A DNA stretch of 64,000 bases, from assembly GCF_039655775.1 (NCBI RefSeq), contig NZ_JBBYXJ010000001.1, positions 1,532,001 to 1,596,000 on the forward strand. Direction: 5' to 3'. The notes under the pieces were generated by a model. The model worked only from the letters and a program-made list of their open reading frames with translations, was not told where the DNA came from and made no database searches. How positions within the stretch are numbered: the stretch's first letter is position 1; the number at the start of each line of letters is the position of its first letter. Positions 36,064 to 45,349 of the stretch are shown piece by piece. A program made the translations under genes and the position numbers. Source of the DNA: Iodidimonas sp. SYSU 1G8. GTDB lineage: Bacteria > Pseudomonadota > Alphaproteobacteria > SMXS01.

Positions 36064-37398
36064 ATGGATGGGCATCAGGTCCCCTTCGGCGAAGCCCTGC
36101 GGACCTGGGCCCGGATCGGCCTGCTGGGCTTTGGCGGTCCCGCCGGACAGATCGCGCTGATGCACCGGATCCTGGTCGATGAAAAGAAGTGGATCGGGGA
36201 AGCCCGGTTCATGCACGCCCTGAACTTCTGCATGCTGCTGCCGGGACCCGAAGCCCAGCAACTGGCCACCTATATCGGCTGGATGCTGCACCGGACCCCG
36301 GGCGCGTTGGCGGCAGGGCTGCTGTTCATCCTGCCCGGCTTTTGCGTCATCCTCGGCCTGAGCATTCTCTACAGCCTGTTTCAGCAAACCGCCTGGCTCG
36401 AGGCGCTGTTCTTCGGTCTGAAGGCGGCGGTGCTGGCCATTGTCGTCGAAGCCCTTCTGAAAGTCGGGCGCCGCGCCCTGAAGACACCGCTGATGCGGAT
36501 GATCGCGGCGGCGGCCTTTCTAGCCCTGTTTCTGCTGAACCTGCCCTTCCCCGTGGTGATCGCCATGGCCGCACTAGGCGGATACTGGCTGGCAAAATTC
36601 AAACCGGCCCTGCTCGCGCCCGCTTCGGCACACGGCGCCGCCAAGGCCACCGAGGCCGTGGACCGGCTTCCGCCCGTCGCGCCCACCTGGCGGCGATCAC
36701 TGGCGGTCCTGGCGGTCTGGGGCGCCGTCTGGGCCAGCCTGCCCCTGCTGCTGATCGCCCTGTTCGGCTGGGACAGCGTGTACGTTCCCATCGCCGCCTT
36801 CTTTTCCAAGATGGCGGTCGTGACCTTCGGCGGCGCCTATGCCGTTCTGGCCTATGTGGCGCAGGAAGCCGTGGAAACCTATGCCTGGCTGAGACCCGGC
36901 GAAATGGTCGATGGCCTGGCGCTGGCCGAAACGACGCCGGGACCGCTGATCCTGGTGCTCAGCTTCGTCGGTTTCATCGCCGGCTTCCGCGACGCCGCCG
37001 GACTCGATCCGCTGGCCGGCGGCGTGCTCGGCGCGGTACTGGCGACCTGGGTCACCTTCGCGCCCTGCTTCCTGTGGATTCTGCTCGGCGCGCCCTGGGT
37101 CGAGAAGCTGCTCGGCAACAAGGCGCTGTCGCTGGCCCTGTCGGCGATCACCGCCGCCGTTGTCGGCGTCATCCTGAACCTGGCCCTGTGGTTCGGCCTT
37201 CACGTCATCTTCGGCAGCGTCACGCCGCACGCGCTGGGGCCGCTGCGCATCGACCTTCCCGACCCGAGAACGCTAGACGTGACAGCGCTTGCGCTCAGCG
37301 CCTTCGCGATGCTCGCGCTGCTGCGTCTGAAATGGAAGATGCTGACCGTGCTGGCCGTCTGCGCGCTGGCCGGCGCCGCGATCCGGTGGGCGACCTAA
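36064..37398 (+). CDS. chrA: Chromate transporter, long-chain CHR family
   Basis: A 444-residue inner-membrane protein with two homologous CHR halves. The N-half signature is LLGFGGPAGQIALMHR with LLPGPEAQQLATYIGWM; the C-half is TFGGAYAVLAYVAQEA with TTPGPLILVLSFVGF. Long-chain CHR proteins export chromate, giving resistance, or move related oxyanions. No chrB-like regulator is next to it. ATG 36064 lacks a strong ribosome-binding site. Its stop codon overlaps that of the convergent CphA-like gene (37395-37398). Confidence 0.92.
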   Translation: MDGHQVPFGEALRTWARIGLLGFGGPAGQIALMHRILVDEKKWIGEARFMHALNFCMLLPGPEAQQLATYIGWMLHRTPGALAAGLLFILPGFCVILGLSILYSLFQQTAWLEALFFGLKAAVLAIVVEALLKVGRRALKTPLMRMIAAAAFLALFLLNLPFPVVIAMAALGGYWLAKFKPALLAPASAHGAAKATEAVDRLPPVAPTWRRSLAVLAVWGAVWASLPLLLIALFGWDSVYVPIAAFFSKMAVVTFGGAYAVLAYVAQEAVETYAWLRPGEMVDGLALAETTPGPLILVLSFVGFIAGFRDAAGLDPLAGGVLGAVLATWVTFAPCFLWILLGAPWVEKLLGNKALSLALSAITAAVVGVILNLALWFGLHVIFGSVTPHALGPLRIDLPDPRTLDVTALALSAFAMLALLRLKWKMLTVLAVCALAGAAIRWAT

Positions 37399-39521
37399 GC
37401 GGCGGCGGCGGCCTCGACACGAACCCGGGAGAGCACGCCGCGTGCCTGTGCCGCACTGCATCCCAACCCGGCCGAGACGGCCACCGCGAGCGCGACATCC
37501 GCCGCCGTGCAGGCCAGATCGGCGTCCTCGGCCAGCGCCACCTCCAGCGCGGTGCCATCGGCCACGAGCCGGAGCACGCCGCCCTCCACGGCCGCCGTGA
37601 CGGTGGACGCGCCGGCGAGCCCCGGTGTGCCGCCCGGAACGCCCGAAGCCAGCGTCACCGGCACTCCCCGGACCCTGCCCGCCAGCGCCACGCACCGGTC
37701 CGCTCTGGCATCGACCACCAGCCGGCCGCACATGGGCACCATCATGCGCCCGAGATCGGCCAGCGCGTTCGCCTTGCCTCCGACAGCGTCGCCCGCGAGA
37801 GCCAGCACCGAGCAGAGATCGAAAGGCAGAAGACTGGTCAGCGGAGTATCATCCCCGATCAGCACCAGCGCGCTATCGACCCCGGTATCGCCCAGCAGCG
37901 CGCGCGCCGCCATGAACAAGCTGGCCGGCGCACTCACCACCGTTTCGCCCGAGATCCGCGCCGCGCCGGCGTCGGCGACCCCGACGCGGCGTCCGTTCGC
38001 CGCCAGCATGCGCTCCACCAGAACGGGAACCGGTGAACCGGCCGGCAAGCCGACGATGGCGGCGATGGGAATCCGCGCCCCGGAGGGAAAGAGCCGGTCG
38101 AGCACCTGACCATAGACATGGGCCGAGGTCGTCGTGCCGATGGTCGGCTGCGCGTTGACCTCGCAGATGGCCGCGCCCGTCTCCGTCCAGGGCCGCTCGA
38201 TGTCGGGGATCAGCAGATCGACGCCGGCGATATCGAGACGTAGCGCCCGCGCCGCCCGTTCGGCCAGCAGCCGGTTCGCCGGATGCACCTTCTCGAACAT
38301 GCCCACCGGCATGCCGCCCGACGCCACATTGGCGGCGCGGCGCAGACGGAGCCACTGGCCTTCGGGCAGCACGGTGTCGGCGTCCATGCCGGCTTCCTCG
38401 ATCAGTTCCACCGCCTCGACATCGAAGTCGAGCGGTTTCAGGGGCGCCGACGAGGCCTTTGATCGCCGAGGATCGGCGTTCAGCGTGTCCACCAGTTGGC
38501 GAATGCTCTGAACTCCGTCCCCGGTCACGCCGCCCGGCACGCGCTCGAGCGCCCAGATCAGCGTGCCGTGCAGGACGACGAGACGATAGTCCCGCCCCTC
38601 CACGTGCTTTTCGACCAGAATCGCGTTGGAGAATTTGCGGGCCGCGTCGTAGGCGCGCCTGACGCCCGCCGCGTCCTTGAGGCCCGCCGCGACGCCCACG
38701 CCGCCATCCTTGTCCAGCGGCTTGACGACCACCGGGTAACCCAGACGGTCCGCGACACGGACGGCATCGTCGGCCGAGCCGACCTGCGCATGGTCCGGCA
38801 CCGGAATACCCGACTGCCGCAACACATGCGCCGTACCCAGCTTGTTGCGCGCGATGTTCGTCGCGATGACCGGCGTCGCATCGGTGAAGGAGCTGTCGAT
38901 CCACCGGCTGCGGACGCCGACGCCGATCTGGTAGACGGCGCCGGTCAGGTGAAACCAGGGCAGCCGCTTCTCGTGCGCCGCCGCGAGGAAGTGCAGCGTG
39001 TTCGATCCGCTGAAGCCCTTTGCCGGGCACTCCTTGATGAAGGCCAGCGCATCGGCCCGGCGATCCGCTGCGAACGCCGTCTCCGCCGCCGACGGGTCCG
39101 CGATCCCCCGCGCCGCCACCGCGCAGACGAGGCGAAGGGCCCGGCCGGCCGCGACATGGTCCTGGGCCGGCAATGCCAGCTGCCAGGCGCCGCCATCCGC
39201 CCGCCGGTTGAGCACCTTGCCCCGATCGAAGACGGGATGTCCCGCCGCCCGCTGCAAGGCGTGCGTCCAGTGCAGGATGCGGCGTGTCAGCGCCGCTTCC
39301 GCATCCTCGCCGGGCACGGCTTCAGGCGCCGTCGCCGACGGCAGAAGCGCGGCGAGCAACCGGTCCATGCCCGGCCAGTCGATGGCGCCGTGCAGGCGCG
39401 CGCTGACGACCGCGTTGAGAAAGGGCTGCCGCAGGCCGAAACCAAAGCCATTGATGGCGAACTGCACCTTCAGGACCGTGACGGCGGGTTGATCCGCCGC
39501 GGGCAAATGTTCCGCTGCCAT
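37395..39521 (-). CDS. Cyanophycin-synthetase-like ATP-grasp protein with degenerate, truncated Mur-ligase domain
   Basis: A 708-residue CphA relative. Residues 1-190 match the CphA N-domain; 195-470 form an intact ATP-grasp amide ligase (GYPVVVKPLDKDGGVGV, ILVEKHVEGRDYRLVVLHG, AICEVNAQPTIGTTTS). The following Mur-like region begins RIPIAAI, but where CphA has GTNGKTTT it reads VGLPAGSPVP, so the P-loop is gone, and the C-terminal lobe is missing. This resembles CphA2, which joins ready-made dipeptides with a vestigial Mur domain (family knowledge, from memory). Product unknown. It follows a methyltransferase gene by 9 bases, without a clear ribosome-binding site, so coupling is likely. Confidence 0.83.
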   Translation of the reverse strand: MAAEHLPAADQPAVTVLKVQFAINGFGFGLRQPFLNAVVSARLHGAIDWPGMDRLLAALLPSATAPEAVPGEDAEAALTRRILHWTHALQRAAGHPVFDRGKVLNRRADGGAWQLALPAQDHVAAGRALRLVCAVAARGIADPSAAETAFAADRRADALAFIKECPAKGFSGSNTLHFLAAAHEKRLPWFHLTGAVYQIGVGVRSRWIDSSFTDATPVIATNIARNKLGTAHVLRQSGIPVPDHAQVGSADDAVRVADRLGYPVVVKPLDKDGGVGVAAGLKDAAGVRRAYDAARKFSNAILVEKHVEGRDYRLVVLHGTLIWALERVPGGVTGDGVQSIRQLVDTLNADPRRSKASSAPLKPLDFDVEAVELIEEAGMDADTVLPEGQWLRLRRAANVASGGMPVGMFEKVHPANRLLAERAARALRLDIAGVDLLIPDIERPWTETGAAICEVNAQPTIGTTTSAHVYGQVLDRLFPSGARIPIAAIVGLPAGSPVPVLVERMLAANGRRVGVADAGAARISGETVVSAPASLFMAARALLGDTGVDSALVLIGDDTPLTSLLPFDLCSVLALAGDAVGGKANALADLGRMMVPMCGRLVVDARADRCVALAGRVRGVPVTLASGVPGGTPGLAGASTVTAAVEGGVLRLVADGTALEVALAEDADLACTAADVALAVAVSAGLGCSAAQARGVLSRVRVEAAAAA

Positions 39522-39530
39522 GGAGGCGGG

Positions 39531-40313
39531 TCAGACCTTGGCCACGGGCGTGGCGACGATCATGTACAGCTCCCAGCGCATCCCCACCTGGCCGGGAAAC
39601 TGATCGATGCCCAGATCCGCCTCGATGGCGCGCGCGGTCTCGTCGGGCCGGCAGGTGCGCAGATCGAACATGCGGTGGCAGAATTCACCCATGTCCACGG
39701 TGTTCTCGAACCGCCAGTGGAACGGCACCCGTTCCGCGGACACGATGTCCCAGCCCGTTTCCCGCAGGTCGTCGAGGGTGTGATCGCCGAGATAGACGCC
39801 TTCGTGCCCCGTGCTGTTGTGGCGGTCGACCCAGCCGTCGAGAAAGCCCGAGACGTCCGATTCCTCATGGACATCGGCAAGGACGAAGCGGCCGCCGGCG
39901 CGCACGGTCCGCGCCAGTTCGGCGAACAGCGGGCGCTTGTCGGCCAGATGGTGCACCCCGGCGATGCTGATCGCCGCATCCACGCCGCCAGCGGCCCAGG
40001 GCAGGGGCAACAGTCCCCGGTCCTCGCCGCCCGAGCCGAAACTGGCGCAGGGCTCGTGTCCGAGCCAGCGCACGCCGTCCGGAAGGTAGCGGGCCAGATA
40101 GCCGCCGCCCGCGGGCACGTCGGCCACCGACTGGCCGGGCGTCAGCGCCGCCCGATCGATGGTGTTGACGAATTCCTCCCGGCGCGCGTCGGGGAACAGC
40201 GACATGGCGCGGTCATAGGGCGCGCCGCGCAGCTGAAACAGATCCTCGTAGCTGGCGGGAGTTTCGTCCACCACACGCTGCGTGGCCAGGAGGGAATTCT
40301 TGCGATCGCCCAT
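39531..40313 (-). CDS. SAM-dependent class I methyltransferase
   Basis: A 260-residue methyltransferase. Motif I is VADVPAGGGYLARYL, motif II/III lies around DAAISIAGVHHLADKRPLFAE, and motif VI follows in RTVRAGGRFVLADVHEES. The C-terminal part has no family-specific signature I can name. AGGG is 8 bases before ATG 40313. It is 9 bases upstream of the CphA-like ligase on the same strand, so it probably methylates a substrate or product of that enzyme (inference). Confidence 0.82.
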   Translation of the reverse strand: MGDRKNSLLATQRVVDETPASYEDLFQLRGAPYDRAMSLFPDARREEFVNTIDRAALTPGQSVADVPAGGGYLARYLPDGVRWLGHEPCASFGSGGEDRGLLPLPWAAGGVDAAISIAGVHHLADKRPLFAELARTVRAGGRFVLADVHEESDVSGFLDGWVDRHNSTGHEGVYLGDHTLDDLRETGWDIVSAERVPFHWRFENTVDMGEFCHRMFDLRTCRPDETARAIEADLGIDQFPGQVGMRWELYMIVATPVAKV

Positions 40314-40455
40314 GGAAAATGCCCTTTGGTCGTCCCGGCCAGGGATGCACGGATGCACGCCTTGGCCGGGGTTCTCGGCCGGATACTAGTCCATGGCGGC
40401 GGCGGATGCCACGCCCGAGCCACCTCGGCCCGGCGCGGCATCCGACGAGCCTTGA

Positions 40456-41550
40456 TCAGCCCCCGGCGCGCGCCTTGACGATCCCATCGACGATCGCCTG
40501 GTTGTAGCCCTGATAGGCGGCCTTCACGAGCGCCGCGTACCGTGCCGGCACCGGCTCCACCACAAGGATCTTCTTCTGCTTGTAGCTGTTGCCCAGCCCC
40601 AGCAGCGCCATGGCATTGTGCATGACGAGGCTATCCGACTGGTCGTCCACCTCGCGCAGCACGCCGAATTCCTCGCCCGAGGGGAATCCGTCCTCGATCG
40701 TCATCCAGCCGGTGTAACCGGTCCCGGGCATGCGCTTGACCTTGTAGCCGAAATCGACCTTGCTGCGCGGATGGATGGAAAAGTTGGTTTCGGCGCTGAC
40801 ATTGGCCTTGGCCGAGAACATTTTATTGCCCGAACTCTGGATGGCGATGTAGTCGAGCACCAGCAGCGGGTGGACCATCATGGCGTCCAGATCGACGCCG
40901 ACGTTCTGCAAGGCCCCGGCGGACTGGCCGCTCATGATCGCCGCCATGCCGGTTTCCATCGACATACCGGTGATCAGGGGTGCATCCGTGGCACCGAACA
41001 CCACCCAGCCCTTTTTGGCGCGGCCATCGATGATCTGGCCATCCTGCGTCCGGTTGCCCTCGATCCACTTGACCTTGCCGTAATCCGGCACGGCCCGCAT
41101 GGCCTCCGCCGCGACCACGTCGAAGCCGGCCTTGGTGAGGCGGTCGACGAGGTCCTTGTGAGCCTCGTCCGCCCACTGCTTCATCGCCGCCTCGTCGATC
41201 CCCACCAGCGCCGTGTTGTACCGGATCGACCGGTTGACCGACGCCGAGCCCGCCCCCGCGCTGGAGGCTCGCGCCTCCGCCGAGGTGATGTAGGACACCG
41301 CATAGCTCGGCACGGCGATCTTGGGCCGCTCCTTGAGATACTTGCCCTTGTCGACCTCCAGGACGACGGGGAAAGGCGCCACGTCGGTGGGCAATGTGCG
41401 GATTTGGTCGAGGCCTACGCCGCCCTGCGCCTCGGAGGCGGAGTAGCTGTTACCGGATACGGAATCCATCCGCTGCCCCTCGGCCAGCGAACCTGTTGCG
41501 CTGCCCACCGCGATCAGAAGCGCGGCGGACGCAGCCCATGCGATTTTCAT
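40456..41550 (-). CDS. Secreted hypothetical protein
   Basis: Family not recognised. A 364-residue exported protein with signal peptide IAWAASAALLIAVGSATGSLA. The mature part has a flexible Ser/Gly-rich start and a conserved-looking core: RPKIAVPSYAVSYITSAEAR, VDRLTKAGFDVVAAEAMRA, VHPLLVLDYIAIQSSG and a C-terminal EPVPARYAALVKAAYQGYNQ. The pattern of strand-helix units and a central FDVV is reminiscent of CsgG/TolB-type periplasmic proteins, but that is only an impression. It is 142 bases upstream of the methyltransferase on the same strand. Confidence 0.7.
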   Translation of the reverse strand: MKIAWAASAALLIAVGSATGSLAEGQRMDSVSGNSYSASEAQGGVGLDQIRTLPTDVAPFPVVLEVDKGKYLKERPKIAVPSYAVSYITSAEARASSAGAGSASVNRSIRYNTALVGIDEAAMKQWADEAHKDLVDRLTKAGFDVVAAEAMRAVPDYGKVKWIEGNRTQDGQIIDGRAKKGWVVFGATDAPLITGMSMETGMAAIMSGQSAGALQNVGVDLDAMMVHPLLVLDYIAIQSSGNKMFSAKANVSAETNFSIHPRSKVDFGYKVKRMPGTGYTGWMTIEDGFPSGEEFGVLREVDDQSDSLVMHNAMALLGLGNSYKQKKILVVEPVPARYAALVKAAYQGYNQAIVDGIVKARAGG

Positions 41551-41737
41551 GTGTGTCAGTCCCCTTCGTCGATCTCGTCTTGGATCGTGCCAGCGTAAAA
41601 ACCGGTCACTGGGGCGAGATTATCATGGCCACTATCCACACTCATCCCCCGCGAACACGGGGCCTGTCGACATCCCCGCCCTACGGTCGTACGCTGCCGC
41701 CGCGAAATGCGAAAACGGATAGAATAAGGAGGCATAC

Positions 41738-42502
41738 ATGGGACGGATGGATGGCAAGGTCGTCGTGGTGCTCGGCGCATCGGGCAAGGGCAGCATGGGA
41801 CAGGCGACGGCGCGCCGGATGGTCAAGGAAGGCGCCAAGGTAGTGATCGCCGCCCGGCGTACGGAACCGCTGGAAGAACTTGCCCAGGAAATCGGCGCGC
41901 TGGCCGTGCCGTGCGACATCTCCAAGGAAGACCAGATCGCGGCGCTCGCCAAGGCGGCCGTCGATGCCTATGGCAAGCTGGACGCCGCCGTCAATTTCGC
42001 CGGCATCAACGTGTCCTCGCCCATCGCCGACATCGACGCGTCGAAGCTTAAGGATGCCATCGACATCCAGTTCACCGGCGCCATCCTGTTCATCAAGCAC
42101 ATGGCCGCCGCCATGCCCGAAGGCGGATCCATCGTCATGACGTCGTCGCTGACCGCGACCTTGGCGCCCGCCAACATGACCGCCTATGCCGCCACAAAGG
42201 CCGGCGTCGATCACGCGGTCAAGATCGCGGCGACCGAGTACGGCAAGAAGAACATCCGCATCAATGCCATCACGCCCGGCCTCGTCGTCTCGGAAATGAC
42301 CAGCGACATCATCAACAGCGCCCCCGTCGTCGCCAAGACGTTCGAGCGGGAAACCCGCATGCCGCGCCTCGGCACCGTCGAGGACATCTCGAATGCCGTT
42401 CTCTGGCTCGCCAGCGACGAGGCGTTCGTCAACGGCATCAATCTTCAGGTCAATGGCGGCGCCCATCTGGGCAAGTTCCCGCTGGCCGACGACTTCCGCT
42501 AG
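41738..42502 (+). CDS. SDR family oxidoreductase
   Basis: A 254-residue classical SDR. The cofactor loop is GASGKGSMGQATA, slightly longer than the usual TGxxxGxG; IAARR after strand 2 suggests NADP. NFAGIN, the Ser in MTSSLTATLAP, YAATK and GINLQVNGGAHLG complete the family pattern. ATG 41738 follows AAGGAGG. The alpha/beta hydrolase gene starts 26 bases downstream; together they may oxidise and hydrolyse a common substrate. Upstream 187 bases contain no gene. Confidence 0.9.
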   Translation: MGRMDGKVVVVLGASGKGSMGQATARRMVKEGAKVVIAARRTEPLEELAQEIGALAVPCDISKEDQIAALAKAAVDAYGKLDAAVNFAGINVSSPIADIDASKLKDAIDIQFTGAILFIKHMAAAMPEGGSIVMTSSLTATLAPANMTAYAATKAGVDHAVKIAATEYGKKNIRINAITPGLVVSEMTSDIINSAPVVAKTFERETRMPRLGTVEDISNAVLWLASDEAFVNGINLQVNGGAHLGKFPLADDFR

Positions 42503-42528
42503 GCCACACCGGGGCTGGGGGCAAAACC

Positions 42529-43254
42529 ATGGCCACCTTTCTGCTGGTCCACGGCGCGTGGCACGGTGGCTGGTGCTGGGAACGGGTCGTGCCGCTGCTC
42601 GAGGCGGCCGGCCACCGCGCCCTCGCTCCCGATCTGCCCGGCATGGGTAACCATGCCGGGCCCCTGCCCGATGATCCGATTGCCGCATGGGGCCAGTTCA
42701 TCGCCGATCTGGCGCGCCAGCAGGACGAAGCGGTCATTCTCGTCGGCCACAGCCGGGGCGGCATCGTCATCAGCCAGGCCGCCGAGTTCGCGCCGGAATC
42801 CATCGCGCTGCTGGTCTACCTGACCGCTTTCCTGGTGCCGCCCGGCGAGGCGCCCGGCGCGCCGCTGGCCTTCATGCCCAATCCAGAGCTGGAGCGGAAC
42901 ATCGTGCTGTCCGAGGACATGAGCACCTCGACGGTGGCGGCGTCCGCGATTCCCCGGCTGTTCTACAACACGTCGGATGCGCAATGGGCGGAACGCGCGG
43001 TGTCGCTGGTCTGTCCCGAACCCACATCCTATGTCGCCAGTCCCATGCGGATTACCGAAGACCGCGCCGGGCGGGTGCCGCGCATCTACATCGAATGCAT
43101 GCGCGATCGCGCCATCCCCATCCGCCTGCAGCGGCACATGGCGGACCGCATGCCCTGCCGGCGGACGCTGACCCTATTCACCGACCATTCGCCGTTCTAT
43201 TCCGCCCCGGCGGCCTTGGCGAACGCCCTCCTCGACGGCAGCGGGCTTACCTAG
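42529..43254 (+). CDS. Alpha/beta hydrolase (salicylate/methyl esterase-like)
   Basis: A 241-residue hydrolase of the plant-type methylesterase/hydroxynitrile-lyase-like group found in bacteria. It starts FLLVHGAWHGGWCWERV, has the nucleophile elbow VGHSRGGIVISQ and the catalytic His in TDHSPFYS near the C-terminus; the acid is likely in ECMRDRAIP. Carboxyl-ester hydrolysis is likely, substrate unknown. It overlaps the convergent methyltransferase gene by 4 bases and follows an SDR gene by 26. Confidence 0.87.
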   Translation: MATFLLVHGAWHGGWCWERVVPLLEAAGHRALAPDLPGMGNHAGPLPDDPIAAWGQFIADLARQQDEAVILVGHSRGGIVISQAAEFAPESIALLVYLTAFLVPPGEAPGAPLAFMPNPELERNIVLSEDMSTSTVAASAIPRLFYNTSDAQWAERAVSLVCPEPTSYVASPMRITEDRAGRVPRIYIECMRDRAIPIRLQRHMADRMPCRRTLTLFTDHSPFYSAPAALANALLDGSGLT

Positions 43255-44138
43255 TCGGATCGGGACGCGCGGAACTCATATTTCAGGAAGTGCGATCTGG
43301 GCGTCGCCGCCTTGTGCCGCGAGTGGGCGGAATCCAGCATCAGACGGCAATCTGTCTGGACAAGGCCGGCTGCGGCGATGGCCGCGCTCACGCTCTCGAC
43401 GGATTCCACCGACACCGTGGTCTTGGCGCGGCAGAACGCGCGTACATGGGCCTCGACCAGATCGGCCGGAAGCCCGGCCTGCGCGTCGCGGGCACGTCCG
43501 ACAAGCGCCTCGACTTCCTCGTCGCTATAGGCGAGCACCACAGGCGACGGTGATGGACGGATGCTCTGGTAAGCCAGCAACGTCCCGCCCGGCGCCAGGG
43601 GTGCCCCGAGGGCCGCGAGCAGCATGCTTCTGCGTTCTGGCGGGCAGAAGCTGAGCAGCGAATGCATCATGACCAGATCGAACGCACCCGGCACCGGATA
43701 CTCCAGCAGATCGCGCCGGTCGACCTGGACCTGGAATCCCATCCGGTCCGCATAACGCAGGCACAGGTCGAGCGGCGTGTCGCAGCGGTCGGCGATGACG
43801 ATGACCGGTCGGGCAATCCCCTCTCCCAGGGCCTCGTGCAGCACCGACAGCAGGCCGAAATCGGCGCTGCCCGCGATTAGCACCCTGTCCAGCGGACGCC
43901 GGCAGTCCAGTTCCCGAATGCTCTCGACGATATAGCCCCGTTCGCTCGCAAGGCCGCTGATCAGCCCCAGGTGCTGCAGCAGCATCCAGCCGCGGTGATA
44001 GCCGAGACAGGTATTGCCGCACAGCGCATGGGCGCCGTCGGCATGGACGTGCGGCACTGACAGCGCCAGAGCCGCCTCCGCGATCATGCCGGCATGATCG
44101 GTGGGCGAATATGCCCGGGGTTCGAGCAGGACGCTCAA
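43251..44138 (-). CDS. Class I SAM-dependent methyltransferase, last gene of PaaK-enolase operon
   Basis: A 295-residue protein. The SAM-binding core starts with VLIAGSADFGLLSVLHEAL, an atypical motif I, followed by acidic VIVIADRCDTPLDLCL, then DLVMMHSLLSFCPPERR and LAPGGTLLAYQSIRP. An N-terminal helical cap with CGNTCLGYHRGWMLLQHLG precedes it. The start is TTG 44138, forming a TTGA overlap with the stop of the enolase-superfamily gene; ATG 44087 is an alternative. The overlap indicates translational coupling, so it likely acts on the same small molecule. Confidence 0.75.
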   Translation of the reverse strand: MSVLLEPRAYSPTDHAGMIAEAALALSVPHVHADGAHALCGNTCLGYHRGWMLLQHLGLISGLASERGYIVESIRELDCRRPLDRVLIAGSADFGLLSVLHEALGEGIARPVIVIADRCDTPLDLCLRYADRMGFQVQVDRRDLLEYPVPGAFDLVMMHSLLSFCPPERRSMLLAALGAPLAPGGTLLAYQSIRPSPSPVVLAYSDEEVEALVGRARDAQAGLPADLVEAHVRAFCRAKTTVSVESVESVSAAIAAAGLVQTDCRLMLDSAHSRHKAATPRSHFLKYEFRASRSD

Positions 44139-45280
44139 GCGCGCAGCTCGTGATACTGCACGCCGAACCGGCTCAGGGCATCCTCGTCCAGCGTTACGCC
44201 GAGGCCGAGGCCTTCGGGAAGATGCGCCTGGCCGTGCGAGACCGCCAGTTCCTGTCCGATGACATCACCGACGAACCGCTCGCGGGCATCGCCATAACCG
44301 ATCGTCTCGCCCACATCCGGGAAGGCCGCCGCGAAGTGCAGCAGCGCGGCGGTACCCACGCCCAGCGTATGCTTGGACCCCATGTTGCAGGTCAGGCCGC
44401 CCGCCCTGGCGATTTCTAGGATGGTCACCGAGTTGCGGATACCGCCGGATTTCGCCAGCTTGACCGTGATCATGTCAGCGGCGCCGCGCTTGACCACCTG
44501 CACCGCATCGGCGGGCGACAGCACGGATTCATCGGCGGCGATGCCGGTACGCGCCCGTTCGGTCACGAATTTCATGCCATCGAGGTCCCACCACGCACAG
44601 GGCTGCTCGATACAGACCAGCCCCGCATCGGCGAGGGCATGGTCCACCTCCAGCGCGCCCTTGGGGGTCCACGCCTGATTGGGATCGAACTCCAGCTCGG
44701 TGCTCGCCGGCACGGCCTTGCGGACGGCGAGATATTTCGCGATATCGCCGCGCCAGTCCGCCGAGCCCTTGAGGGTCAGCAGGGGATAACCGTCGGCGGC
44801 ATACCGGCACGCCACGTCGACCAACTGGGCTTCCGGCAGGATCGACAGGCTGCGCGACAGCTTCATGGCGGTCCGCCGCGTGCCGCCCAGATAATCGGCG
44901 ACCGACAGGCCGCAGCGCCGCGCGATCAGGTCGTGCAGGGCGATGTCGATGGCGCACAGCGTCCCCAGAAAGCCATACTGCTCGGAGCACCTCGCGTTCA
45001 GCGCCGCCATGATCTCGTTGAAGTGCAGCGGATTCCTGCCAAGCAGCACGGGAGCGAAGATATCCCGCAGCGCGACGAACACTGTCCCCGCGCTTTCACC
45101 GGATCGGCCAGGAAAGATCACCGATGCCTCGCCCAGTCCGCTGGCACCGTCGCTGGTGCCGATCCGGAGAATGACCTTTTCGCCGTGATCGAGTGTACCG
45201 CGCGACGAGCGCATGGCGGATTTATAGGGTATGGCGACGAGCCAGACCTCAACCCTGTCTATGGTGGTCGTATCGGTCAT
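44135..45280 (-). CDS. Enolase-superfamily enzyme (muconate-lactonizing/dipeptide-epimerase subgroup)
   Basis: A 381-residue two-domain enzyme: alpha+beta cap (residues 1-130) and barrel. The barrel has the general-base Lys in LLTLKGSADW, metal ligands in EFDPNQAW, CIEQPCAWW and AADESVLSP, and the second base Lys in ITVKLAKSGGI. The first Lys of the usual KxK is Thr. The family abstracts a proton next to a carboxylate to racemise, epimerise or cycloisomerise; the substrate is unknown. It lies 69 bases after a PaaK-like adenylating enzyme and overlaps a methyltransferase by 4 bases. Confidence 0.85.
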   Translation of the reverse strand: MTDTTTIDRVEVWLVAIPYKSAMRSSRGTLDHGEKVILRIGTSDGASGLGEASVIFPGRSGESAGTVFVALRDIFAPVLLGRNPLHFNEIMAALNARCSEQYGFLGTLCAIDIALHDLIARRCGLSVADYLGGTRRTAMKLSRSLSILPEAQLVDVACRYAADGYPLLTLKGSADWRGDIAKYLAVRKAVPASTELEFDPNQAWTPKGALEVDHALADAGLVCIEQPCAWWDLDGMKFVTERARTGIAADESVLSPADAVQVVKRGAADMITVKLAKSGGIRNSVTILEIARAGGLTCNMGSKHTLGVGTAALLHFAAAFPDVGETIGYGDARERFVGDVIGQELAVSHGQAHLPEGLGLGVTLDEDALSRFGVQYHELRA

Positions 45281-45349
45281 GTAACGGGGCGGCCCCTGCT
45301 GTCAGGAGAAATTAAAGAGAGTTTATCACGCACGCCGCGTCGCGGGCGG

